Shown: one piece after another, positions 26,085 through 33,943 of the stretch
Position numbering within the stretch: the first letter of the stretch is position 1
Layout: the number at the start of each line of letters is the position of its first letter
From: a virus
Length of the DNA: 47,772 bases
Virus record (IMG/VR): IMGVR_UViG_3300042992_001031
Span: 1 to 47,772 of that record
Strand: one strand, 5' to 3'
Made by a program: the position numbers and the translations under genes
Notes under the pieces: model-generated
The model's input: only the letters and a program-made list of their open reading frames with translations
What the model was told of the DNA's origin: nothing
Databases searched by the model: none

Positions 26085-27890
26085 TTAAGCGGAATAAGTT
26101 TTTGAAATAGGTTCTCTATTAGAGTCGGTTGGAGATGCTACTCTGGCAATATAATCTTTAAATGAATTACTATTAAACGCGGTATCAAAAGATTGTTTTA
26201 ATTGCTCAGTTGAAATCCCTAAAGGTGCCGTAACATTAATTTCAAGTTTTCCTCCTATATCTATTTTTGAATTTGTTGTTTGAGATGCAACATTGTTTTG
26301 GTTATTCTGTAACATTTCAACCTTATTTCCAACAGATGAGGTTAATGGAGACACAGAAGTTGACACCTTACCTCCATAAGATTCAACAACTTTATCGACA
26401 GTGCTTTTTGCTGTACTATCAATCACATTTTGATTTGTTAACTTTTTAGAGATGTTTTCACCAATTCCTTTGAAAATTTCCGTGAAATTTTTTTGTGAGA
26501 CATCCAAAGTATCACCAAATCTATTTAACCCATTTGCAAGAACATCAGTAAGTGGTTTATTACCTTCTTTAAAATCTGTTACAACACCACCTAACGCTGT
26601 TAAAAATCCTTCACTTACATCTCTAAAATCTTTAGTTTTAATTGCGCCCGAGGTTTCACCAAGAACTGTTTTAGTAACTCTTTGAACTCCTGCAATACCT
26701 TGTCGAATTTGTTTTGGACTTGTTATCCCTTGTACTACAGACTCTCTAATTGCAGCAACATTTGATAATATTGTTTTATCAATTGTTAATTGAGACATGG
26801 TCATTTCCTCAAGAGTTTTAGGACCTGTTTTTTGTTGTTCAAGTAATTTATTAAATTCATCTTGTTTTAAGTCAGATAATTCTTTTTTAGTTCCATCTTC
26901 AAGAGTTACTTTATATGTCCCACCTTCCATATTTGCAATATTAGAAAGATATTGTTTGTCTTCCTCATTTATAAATGTTAATCCCGCTAAATTAACTGCG
27001 GATAATCTTTGGTCCATTTCAGCAGCAGCAAGACCCATTTTACTCATCTCCGCAGCGCTAACACCTGTTTGTTTTTCCATCTCTCTAAGTGTTAGAACAC
27101 CCTGAGGATTAATTTTAAAAGTCTTAGTTTTATCATCAAAATAAGTAAATTGTTTTGCAACATCGGCCAAACTATTTTGTAATCCTGAAGGGTCATTAAT
27201 CGATTGATTCATTAATTGGAATGGGTCTGCCAAATCTCCGGCAGAAACACCTAATCTTTGAAACGCTGCCGCAACCTCAACAGCTCTTTCAGGGTCTAAA
27301 ACATCATTAGCCAATTTAAATGTTTCGTTCATGTTAAATCGTAACATAGATGCTTGTGCCGCCATTTTTGTTAACCCCTGAACACCACCTTCAAATTGGT
27401 ATCGATTCATCTGGTCCATGTTAGTAGTAACATCTTTCATTACCGCTTTGGTATTTCCACCAATACTTCTGATATAATTAATTGAAGATTCTAATTGTGT
27501 TCCAATTTGACCAACCCCAACTCCAATGTCTAAGAAAGCATTACTTAAAGTTTCCGCACTTCCATCAATAAGTTGTGTGGCAGCATAAAGTTTTTCAACA
27601 TCTTCTGTATTTGCAATAACATTTCGTCTTGAAGCTTCAGCAATTCCACTAATTGATTCCTGAACATCTTTAACCGAACCACCTAAACGAGTAACTCTCG
27701 GTATTGCATCTGACACCGCACCCATCATTTCAGATAATCTTTCCTGGCCTTGACCAAAAGTTCTGTTAATTTCAACTGAAGTGTTGTATGCGTCCTGAAT
27801 AGCCCTAGATAATGTTGTCCAATCTATCGTGGCTTCTTTTGCCAATTTCTGAGCAAAACTTAAATCCGGAGTAGTATCGCCTGTTGCCAT
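26085..27890 (-). CDS. gp29: Tail tape measure protein, gp29-like
   Basis: 601 residues (T4 gp29 is 590). Almost entirely helical, with polar heptads and alternating Ala/Gly-rich helices, e.g. AQASMLRFNMNETFKLANDV and LREMEKQTGVSAAEMSKMGL. The C-terminal 100 residues are Asn/Ser/Thr-rich with a short strand motif GGKLEINVTAPLGIS. No transmembrane run is obvious. Tape measures set tail length and are packed in the tube. Its place right after the gp26-like chaperone and before baseplate/tube-initiator proteins, and its length close to gp29, support the call. A terminator and a TATTTATA motif lie upstream, so it probably has its own late transcript start. Confidence 0.8.
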   Translation of the reverse strand: MATGDTTPDLSFAQKLAKEATIDWTTLSRAIQDAYNTSVEINRTFGQGQERLSEMMGAVSDAIPRVTRLGGSVKDVQESISGIAEASRRNVIANTEDVEKLYAATQLIDGSAETLSNAFLDIGVGVGQIGTQLESSINYIRSIGGNTKAVMKDVTTNMDQMNRYQFEGGVQGLTKMAAQASMLRFNMNETFKLANDVLDPERAVEVAAAFQRLGVSAGDLADPFQLMNQSINDPSGLQNSLADVAKQFTYFDDKTKTFKINPQGVLTLREMEKQTGVSAAEMSKMGLAAAEMDQRLSAVNLAGLTFINEEDKQYLSNIANMEGGTYKVTLEDGTKKELSDLKQDEFNKLLEQQKTGPKTLEEMTMSQLTIDKTILSNVAAIRESVVQGITSPKQIRQGIAGVQRVTKTVLGETSGAIKTKDFRDVSEGFLTALGGVVTDFKEGNKPLTDVLANGLNRFGDTLDVSQKNFTEIFKGIGENISKKLTNQNVIDSTAKSTVDKVVESYGGKVSTSVSPLTSSVGNKVEMLQNNQNNVASQTTNSKIDIGGKLEINVTAPLGISTEQLKQSFDTAFNSNSFKDYIARVASPTDSNREPISKTYSA

Positions 27891-27909
27891 AATTTAAATA
27901 GTATTTTAA

Positions 27910-27917
27910 TATAAATA
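27910..27917 (-). promoter_or_regulatory. Late-promoter-like motif TATTTATA before the tape measure gene
   Basis: TATTTATA on the minus strand, 19 bases before the ATG and directly behind the hairpin at 27920-27943. Confidence 0.45.
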
Positions 27918-27919
27918 CA

Positions 27920-27943
27920 AAAGGACTGAGTTTTCAGTCCTTT
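27920..27943 (-). terminator. Terminator-like hairpin after the gp26-like gene and its frameshift extension
   Basis: AAAGGACTGA and TCAGTCCTTT form a perfect 10-base stem with a 4-base loop. On the minus strand TTTT closes the stem and is followed by the late-type motif. The stop codon of the +1 extension (27934-27936) lies inside the stem, so the hairpin marks the true end of that reading frame. Confidence 0.75.
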
Positions 27944-28816
27944 GTGTTATCTTCTAACCACTTATCTAATAAATATTTTCTAACGAATAGTGGCATTCCT
28001 TGAAAATCTTGATAGGTTATGTTCATTAATTTGTTCAAATAGTAGAATTCGTCTATTTGTCCTTTTCTATAATCAGAAGAAAGGACGAAAAAACTCTACC
28101 CCAAATCCGACATTAACTGTCATCTTTTCTCCTGATGGGGTGATTAAAACTCTACTTAAATCTAATCTTGGTTCATTTTCATTCATAAATTTTCTTATGA
28201 ATTTTGAATCCATGATTGGCATTTGTTCAACAAACTTGGCAATCTCTGATTTATCGGTACTTCCGTTCACCTCTACAATTTCTTTTTGAAGTCTCCAAGT
28301 AATTTTTGGAACTACTCTACCAACAGGGTAAGAATCTTCTAATTTACTTATCTCTAAAATTTCACCATAACTCAAAGGTTTTAATTTAATAGTCGCCTGT
28401 GATTTTGGTAAATTAGTTATAAAGGTACCATCTTCATTAGGTGTCTGTCCATTAATAACTGATAATGTATCAAGTGTTACTGTCGCTTGAAATGGTTTTC
28501 GTGTTGATGGGTCAACTAAATTTAAATTAATTTCAGGACCAAATCCTGTATTTCTCAAAAATATTAGAACTGCCTCAACGTCTCCCTCTAACATATCCTC
28601 AACCTTAAGGTCCGGTTCATAGATTTTACTTCTTAATAGTGTTGTGGTCATATCATTACCACCAGCCATTAAAATGTTTTCATCATTTGCCGTTAGATAA
28701 CCTACCTTGATAGATTTCTTTTTATTTTTGTAAAACACTCCTCCCGATGGTAGTGGTACTACATCATGTGGTAACGTAAAGTTTTGTTGTCCGTATTCGA
28801 TTGCCTGATTTTCCAT
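27934..28816 (-). CDS. gp26: gp26-like baseplate/tail assembly chaperone with predicted +1 (or -2) frameshift extension
   Basis: The zero-frame product (28816 to the TGA at 28073) is 247 residues. It has the PF12322-type signature of T4 gp26 relatives: PLPSGGVFYKNKKKSIKVGY, LTANDENIL, TTLLRSKI, then SGEKMTVNVGFGVEFFRP, the usual FFxP ending of the N-terminal part. Just before the stop lies TTTTTTC (28093-28087). Downstream the +1 frame stays open for 46 codons to 27934 and encodes QIDEFYYLNKL and MPLFVRKYLLDKWLED, resembling the C-terminal motif of longer homologues. A TAG in that frame at 28096-28098 confines any shift to about 22 bases. The shifted product would be about 293 residues. The site UUU UUU CGU suits +1 slippage of tRNA-Phe from UUU to UUC, or -2 slippage. 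Tail chaperones of other phages use such shifts. The base gene is certain; the extension is inferred. Confidence 0.8.
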
Positions 28817-28854
28817 ATAAAAAAATAACCGTAAAGTTTATGTCTTTACGGTTA
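28817..28854 (-). terminator. Rho-independent terminator after the tail tube gene
   Basis: TAACCGTAAAG and CTTTACGGTTA form an 11-base stem with a 7-base loop, followed on the minus strand by TTTTTTT. It ends directly at the start of the gp26-like gene, so the strongly expressed tube message stops here with some read-through into gp26. Confidence 0.85.
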
Positions 28855-28910
28855 AATATAATTAGTATTGATTTTTTATCAACACATATGTTTTTATTAG
28901 TATTAAAAAA

Positions 28911-29399
28911 TCAATAAACTAATACACATCTATCCATTCTTAACGATACACTAATATCTGCAAGAGCGTCAGTACTATACGCCAATGAACCAAAGTCAAC
29001 ACTAGTTAAGAATGTACCATACAAAATCCATTTCTCAACAACAACTCCTGTTGGGTCTAACATCTCAAGGTCAATATCTTTCTTATAACCCGCAGCATAT
29101 CCCATACGACCTGTAACAGATTCAGCATGTAAACGAACCCACTCCATAAGAGCTTGTGATGCAGATGGACCAATTGGGTCTCTAAATTTAACAGGTATCT
29201 CATCCCAATTAAATCTACCCGCAACATACGTTGAGGTATTTAGAAATTGAATTTCTGTAGGTTGAATTTTAATTTTAGGTCTTGCAGCACTTTCTACAAA
29301 CCATTCGTTAATCCCTAAGCTTGATGGAAACCTTAGTATGAATCGATTCTGTCTTTTCGGTTCGTAAGGAATCGGCATTTTCATCAATAAATCAGCCAT
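28911..29399 (-). CDS. gp19: Tail tube protein, gp19-like
   Basis: 162 residues, almost the same as T4 gp19 (163). It begins MADLLMKMPIPYEPKRQNRF and continues ILRFPSSLGINEWFVESAAR, PKIKIQPTEIQFLNTSTYVA and WDEIPVKFRDPIGPSASQAL, ending LADISVSLRMDRCVLVY. This is the gp19/Hcp-like beta-barrel tube family: paired strands, a conserved NRF start and a W..Y.T.F....F end. It polymerises into the inner tube through which DNA passes. It has its own upstream TATTTATG motif and a strong terminator downstream, as expected for a major structural protein. High confidence. Confidence 0.93.
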   Translation of the reverse strand: MADLLMKMPIPYEPKRQNRFILRFPSSLGINEWFVESAARPKIKIQPTEIQFLNTSTYVAGRFNWDEIPVKFRDPIGPSASQALMEWVRLHAESVTGRMGYAAGYKKDIDLEMLDPTGVVVEKWILYGTFLTSVDFGSLAYSTDALADISVSLRMDRCVLVY

Positions 29400-29432
29400 A
29401 TTATTTTAAATTAGTTTTTCTTTGTTTATTAT

Positions 29433-29440
29433 CATAAATA
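29433..29440 (-). promoter_or_regulatory. Late-promoter-like motif TATTTATG before the tail tube gene
   Basis: GATATATTTATGATA on the minus strand, 33 bases before the tube ATG, in a 175-base AT-rich gap that holds no gene. Confidence 0.45.
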
Positions 29441-29500
29441 TATCCTTTTGGAAAATATTTTTATTGACTTTCTGAATTTAATTTATTATCATTATAATCC

Positions 29501-29577
29501 AGACTAGTTTATTTAATTCTAGTTAATTTAACTAGTTTTTAATTAATTATTTAATACTAGTTCTTTATAACTAGTTA
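29501..29577. repeat. Cluster of ACTAGT/CTAGTT repeats forming two hairpins
   Basis: Five copies of the core CTAGT occur within 77 bases of AT-rich DNA. CTAGTTA-ATT-TAACTAG (29519-29535) and ACTAGTT-CTTTAT-AACTAGT (29556-29575) are perfect inverted repeats. The second touches the stop codon of the HAD gene. It may be a terminator-like or mRNA-processing structure, or a protein-binding site. Confidence 0.6.
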
Positions 29578-30405
29578 ATATTCTTTTTTTATTCCTCCTG
29601 CTGTTGAATAAGTTTTAACAATATTGCCAGGCTTATCTTTGAAGTGTTTTTTCATAACTTCTACATTTCGTATATCGTCGTCAGAAAAACCAATTGTTGG
29701 TTTTGTTGGAACAAAATTATTACTCACATCTTTTTTTAGGAACGCTTTTTTGTCTAAATTAGACGACATTTCTTTAATGTAATCCACAAATTTATCCATA
29801 GCACGAACTTTAGCTTCTTCAGGATTTGCCGCACCCTCCTCATCATTGTAAGATACAGGATGGAATTTACACATATCCAAGTAAGCTTTGATTAATTCGT
29901 CATCACCCATTTCATCATCACCGGAAATACTTCTATATTTTTTAAGATTCTTAATCAACTCTTCTTTGTCTATCCCGTTGAATCCTTCTATGATATAATT
30001 GTATACGGCTTGTTTTAACGTATTAGGATTGTGTCCACGAGCGGTTATGATAGAAAAGATAGAACCTTCGTTAATAGCCTCTCTAAAGTCGTCAAATGCC
30101 GGTCCAATCTTGGCTCTCATTGCATCAATTAAAAAGTTTTTATCTCCGGGTGTTTGAAAATTTTTAAAAGGTTCGTTTCCATATCCTACAACAGTCTCAC
30201 CATTATATTCAAAAGGTTCTTTACCTAATTGATGTCTGTATTCAGCAAAATCATCAGTACTCATCCCAATTTCGTCACCGTCCTCAGTTTTAACCATAAT
30301 CTTGGTTGGCATATGAACAATATTATCGTCCCAATCGAATGCGTAATATTTCATATCAGGAGTACCCTGTTCACTAATTCCTTCTTTTAATGTATTTTTT
30401 TTCAT
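29575..30405 (-). CDS. HAD-superfamily phosphatase-like protein between sheath and tube genes
   Basis: 276 residues. HAD motif I is YAFDWDDNIV (DxD), motif II is SIITARGHNP, and motif IV is TIGFSDDDIRNVEVMKKHF, giving the nucleophile Asp, the S/T and the paired Asp residues. The middle (about 60-170) is an acidic helical cap. The N-terminal MKKNTLKEGI resembles the leader shared by three small late genes (ITE-S type), and the C-terminal GNIVKTYSTAGGIKKEY is basic. Substrate unknown. Being between the two major tail genes means late expression, so it may be packaged or act in assembly rather than in early metabolism. It lies past the sheath terminator and probably depends on read-through. Confidence 0.8.
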   Translation of the reverse strand: MKKNTLKEGISEQGTPDMKYYAFDWDDNIVHMPTKIMVKTEDGDEIGMSTDDFAEYRHQLGKEPFEYNGETVVGYGNEPFKNFQTPGDKNFLIDAMRAKIGPAFDDFREAINEGSIFSIITARGHNPNTLKQAVYNYIIEGFNGIDKEELIKNLKKYRSISGDDEMGDDELIKAYLDMCKFHPVSYNDEEGAANPEEAKVRAMDKFVDYIKEMSSNLDKKAFLKKDVSNNFVPTKPTIGFSDDDIRNVEVMKKHFKDKPGNIVKTYSTAGGIKKEY

Positions 30406-30416
30406 AATTGGCTAAA

Positions 30417-30438
30417 AAGTGGGGACGAATCCCCACTT
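30417..30438 (-). terminator. Rho-independent terminator after the sheath gene
   Basis: AAGTGGGGA and TCCCCACTT form a 9-base stem with a CGAA (TTCG on the minus strand) tetraloop, followed by TTTTT. It is the most stable hairpin in the window and sits 11 bases past the sheath stop. Confidence 0.92.
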
Positions 30439-30448
30439 ATGGTTTTTA

Positions 30449-33400
30449 TTAAATATTCTCGAACGAAGCTCCTGTTGGAGTAATGAAGAATTCAATATCG
30501 ATGAACTCTAATGCTTTCGTCGGTTTTAAGTAAATTTTACCTGTTAAAGTATTTCTATCTAAATCCTCAGGTGAAGATGAAACAGTTACACGGAAATCGT
30601 ATAAACCTCTATCTCTTCTAATTGAGTCTAAGATTGGGTTAACACTATCTAAGAATTGTTGTCTAACAATTTGGTCGTTTTGTTCAAACAATAATCTTAC
30701 AGCCACCGCTGAAATCAACTTACGAGCTTGAAGTAATAATCTTCTTACATTCAATCTATTAAGTGCCGTATCGGCAATTTGTAATGTTTTATTACCCCAA
30801 ATTACTGTACCAACATCAGAGAAAGTTGCGATAGGGTTAATTCTACCTTGGTACAATGTATCTCTATCTTCTTGAGTTAATTTAACTCTCGCCTTAACTG
30901 AGTTTACAAGACCTCTAGTATAACCCGCAGATGCGAACCATGGGAAAGCGATGTTATCAGTTAACGCTAAGTTTCTACAAACCTCACCTGTTGCCGGTAA
31001 ATAAATTTGTGTATTATTTACAGTATCTCTTGTTAAAACCCAAGGATAATAAGTTGCGGTATAGTTAGAGTCAATTCCGGTATTATCTAAATTATCTACT
31101 GATTCTTGAGGATAAATAATATCCTGTGGATTAGTTGAGTCCGGAGTATACATATTGTAATCCGGAGTTGTTGCAATATAAACTGAATCCGCTCTTTGGT
31201 ATTGAATCATGTCAATAGTTTCTTCAACTAAGTTAGAGTTATTGATGTAGTCAATACTTGATGTTGCAAATACATTAATGTTTGTAGCTTCAGGGTTTCT
31301 AAATGTTAGAATACCCAGTAAGTAAGCATAATAGTCGGTATTAGCAAAATCTTGAGTGTTATCAGCAACAGTAATTCTTTTAAATAAACCACTTCCGGTT
31401 GCGTTAGGGTATCGAGTTGAAGATGATGCTCCCGCTAAAAATCCTGATTGACCTAATTGGAATCTATCTTGATTTGTTCTAAATTCTCTATAGATGTCCC
31501 AACCGTCGAATCCACCAGCAAAACATACAGTATATTTTCTTGAGTAGATGAAATAGTATGGATTTTCTTGAGTTTCAGGGTCTGTTCTAAATTCTGCAGT
31601 ACCACATTCAAATGCAGTTTGACCACTAGTTAATGAACTATTTGAAATTGTGACTACGGTTGCACCGGAATCCATGTGGAAACCTTTACTTACATAATTC
31701 CAAGACGCCCCTTCAATTGGTTGTGGGGCAATAACCCAAGATTCTGGGGTTTGTTTACCTTTGTAAGATAAAAATGATTCGTCAATACCATATTGAGTTG
31801 AGAAACCTAAATAAGTTCTTCTAACAATATCACCCGGAGATTCTACTGTGTTTGGACCACCGGTTGGTGTACCGAATGGTGGATTAGCAATGGTTTCACC
31901 AGGGAAAAAATATTTTGTTTTAAATTTAGGGGTCGGTGATGGATTTAAAACTGAATCGTATTCTCTTTGAGTATATCCTTCAAACCCACAAGGAATTGCA
32001 TCAATTGGGGCCTCATCCGCCATTTCAATCATTACGTATTTTGAAAGTAACGCGTATTCTCCGTTAGTGGAACCAAGTTTCTTAGCAACAAAGTTGTTAG
32101 AATTAGGGTCCATATTACAGTTAGTAAATTTTTCAATAACAACTGGGTTTGAATCAGTGTCAAAGAAATTTCTAACTAACACATCAAATGTCATATTATT
32201 AAATGATAGGTTAGCAATTGAAACTTTAACTTCAGTATTTGCAGCATCTCCATCTGAGATTGAAACAAATTTAAATAATTTGTAAACTTTATTACCTCTT
32301 AATTCTGACACCAAATAAGGTGTACTTGGTGATTGATATTGACCTACATTATACGCTATTGATGACGGATTTTCACTTTTAGCATCCGGTAATGCAACTA
32401 ATTCAGGATTAATACCTTTTATATATCCTTGATTATAAGCGTATGCCAATGAACCAGGGTAAATCTCTTCAACAAATAAAGGAACCTCATTTCTTGATTT
32501 TCCAAAATTATCAACACCTAATACTTTAGTAATAAATTTTGAAGAAGCAGCAGATAAGTTAGTTTCAAATGTAAAATTATCCCCATCTTTAGTGACACCT
32601 GATAAACCAAATGAGGCATAAGGGTTTTTATCAATATCTGCGTATTGGTCAGTAGATAATAATGTAACATTAGTTAAACCACTTACCTCATAAATTGGTC
32701 CATGATTATCACTAGTTGAACTATTAGTATATAATGAAATACCTCTTGAACGAAGAGTTGCAACAACCATGTCATTGTATTCAGTATAAGCCGTTCCGGT
32801 AAAACTGTAATAATCTCCCGATATAGTTCCCGAAAAACTATCGGTTAATCCGGTAGTGATGGAATCAAACGCATAGTTAAATGAATAACCTGAATAAGAG
32901 TTACCCGCATAATTATTAAAATTCGCATAGTACCATGAATCATTTTGACCGGCAGATAAATCATTATTTGTTAAATTAAGAGAGTCAACACCATATGAAT
33001 TCACAACAGTACCATATTGACCTATTAAAACATAATAATCACTTTCAGGGATTGAACCGTAAGCGATTGCCGTTGTTGCAGACAATGTAGGATTACCAAC
33101 TAATGTTATTATAGTATTTGTAATGTCGTTATTATATGTTGATGTACTTCCATCTGAAAGTCTGTATTGTGTATTAAAGTTAGCCTGAACCACAGTTGGA
33201 AATGAACCACTAATAAAATTAACAGTTTCAGCACTGGTTGAACCTGTAAAAGATACAGACCAAGATGTTGCACCTGTTGGACTTTGATTTATTGTAGTAG
33301 GGTCAACATTTGCAGTAACTCTAATACTCCAAGATGGTCCTGCATCATATCCTGATAAACCTAAGATTCTTGTAACAAACAATTGGTTTGATTGTTGCAA

Positions 33401-33661
33401 GTAAGATTTAGCAATATATGCCGCTTCATATTTAGGGATTTGTGTGTTAACAAATTTGGTTGGTTCTGTTCCTCCGAAAAAGGCTTGGAATTCGTCATAG
33501 TTTGTTATAAATACCGGTTCAAATGCGGGACCTTTTAAAGTCTCACCAACTAAACCTAAGGTAGTAACACCTACACTTTGTGCTACGAATGATAAGTCAG
33601 TTTCTGAAGTGTATACTCCCGGTGAAACGAAAACTTTTTGATTTGCTTGTGCTGTTGCCAT
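30449..33661 (-). CDS. gp18: Tail sheath protein, gp18-like (large variant)
   Basis: 1070 residues against 659 in T4. The N-terminus has the sheath signature VFVSPGVYTSETDLSFVAQS, with GLVGETLKGPAFEPVFITNY and DEFQAFFGG. The C-terminal core has GRINPIATFSDVGTVIWGNK, LNRLNVRRLLLQARKLISAV and LLFEQNDQIVRQQFLDSVNP, ending in strands FRVTVSSSPEDL and LEFIDIEFFI. The extra mass lies in the middle (about 110-600), rich in Ser, Thr, Asn and Tyr, and likely forms surface-exposed beta domains on the contracted or extended sheath. It forms the contractile outer tail. Strong terminator after and a TATTTATC motif before fit a major late gene. Confidence 0.93.
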   Translation of the reverse strand: MATAQANQKVFVSPGVYTSETDLSFVAQSVGVTTLGLVGETLKGPAFEPVFITNYDEFQAFFGGTEPTKFVNTQIPKYEAAYIAKSYLQQSNQLFVTRILGLSGYDAGPSWSIRVTANVDPTTINQSPTGATSWSVSFTGSTSAETVNFISGSFPTVVQANFNTQYRLSDGSTSTYNNDITNTIITLVGNPTLSATTAIAYGSIPESDYYVLIGQYGTVVNSYGVDSLNLTNNDLSAGQNDSWYYANFNNYAGNSYSGYSFNYAFDSITTGLTDSFSGTISGDYYSFTGTAYTEYNDMVVATLRSRGISLYTNSSTSDNHGPIYEVSGLTNVTLLSTDQYADIDKNPYASFGLSGVTKDGDNFTFETNLSAASSKFITKVLGVDNFGKSRNEVPLFVEEIYPGSLAYAYNQGYIKGINPELVALPDAKSENPSSIAYNVGQYQSPSTPYLVSELRGNKVYKLFKFVSISDGDAANTEVKVSIANLSFNNMTFDVLVRNFFDTDSNPVVIEKFTNCNMDPNSNNFVAKKLGSTNGEYALLSKYVMIEMADEAPIDAIPCGFEGYTQREYDSVLNPSPTPKFKTKYFFPGETIANPPFGTPTGGPNTVESPGDIVRRTYLGFSTQYGIDESFLSYKGKQTPESWVIAPQPIEGASWNYVSKGFHMDSGATVVTISNSSLTSGQTAFECGTAEFRTDPETQENPYYFIYSRKYTVCFAGGFDGWDIYREFRTNQDRFQLGQSGFLAGASSSTRYPNATGSGLFKRITVADNTQDFANTDYYAYLLGILTFRNPEATNINVFATSSIDYINNSNLVEETIDMIQYQRADSVYIATTPDYNMYTPDSTNPQDIIYPQESVDNLDNTGIDSNYTATYYPWVLTRDTVNNTQIYLPATGEVCRNLALTDNIAFPWFASAGYTRGLVNSVKARVKLTQEDRDTLYQGRINPIATFSDVGTVIWGNKTLQIADTALNRLNVRRLLLQARKLISAVAVRLLFEQNDQIVRQQFLDSVNPILDSIRRDRGLYDFRVTVSSSPEDLDRNTLTGKIYLKPTKALEFIDIEFFITPTGASFENI

Positions 33662-33670
33662 TATTTAATT

Positions 33671-33713
33671 ATTCTATTGTAGATTTATTTTATAGATAAA
33701 TATTCAATAGAAT
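33671..33713. promoter_or_regulatory. Sheath promoter region: TATTTATC motif inside a 9-base inverted repeat
   Basis: The minus strand carries GAATATTTATCTATAAAA. The motif (33695-33702) lies between ATTCTATTG (33671-33679) and CAATAGAAT (33705-33713), a perfect inverted repeat. This could be an operator that regulates sheath transcription, or a structured leader. Confidence 0.45.
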
Positions 33714-33781
33714 ATCAAAAAACTTTACTTTTAAATATCTATTAGTAAAGAGTATGAATAAATTCTACCTTTTTTCTACCT

Positions 33782-33943
33782 ATGAAACAGACAAAAGAAA
33801 TCAAGAACATTAAAATAGACCCCGCCGTCCACGAGATACTCAAAAAGTACTGTGAAAAACGAGGATTAAAAATTTATAAGTTTTTAGAAAAATTAATTAC
33901 AGAAACCTGTAAAGAGAAAAAAGATATATATGGTGAGGATTAA
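33782..33943 (+). CDS. Solitary small ribbon-helix-helix-like protein
   Basis: 53 residues on the plus strand, inside an otherwise minus-strand late block. MKQTKEIKNIKIDPAVHEIL is followed by KKYCEKRGLKIYKFLEKLIT ETCKEKK. A strand (KNIKIDPAV) then two helices fit the ribbon-helix-helix fold, with the KIDP..H..LK.YC turn typical of CopG-like proteins. Unlike the three other RHH genes here, no HNH gene follows. Its stop overlaps that of the convergent gp15-like gene by 3 bases. An inverted repeat TTTACT...AGTAAA upstream (about 33731-33756) might be its operator. A regulator of the facing sheath promoter is a reasonable guess. Confidence 0.65.
   Translation: MKQTKEIKNIKIDPAVHEILKKYCEKRGLKIYKFLEKLITETCKEKKDIYGED

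Noticed and set aside
28073-28098. -1 frameshift at the TTTTTTC run
   Set aside because: The -1 frame ends after about 11 codons without family-like sequence. Only the +1/-2 frame gives the longer, motif-bearing extension.
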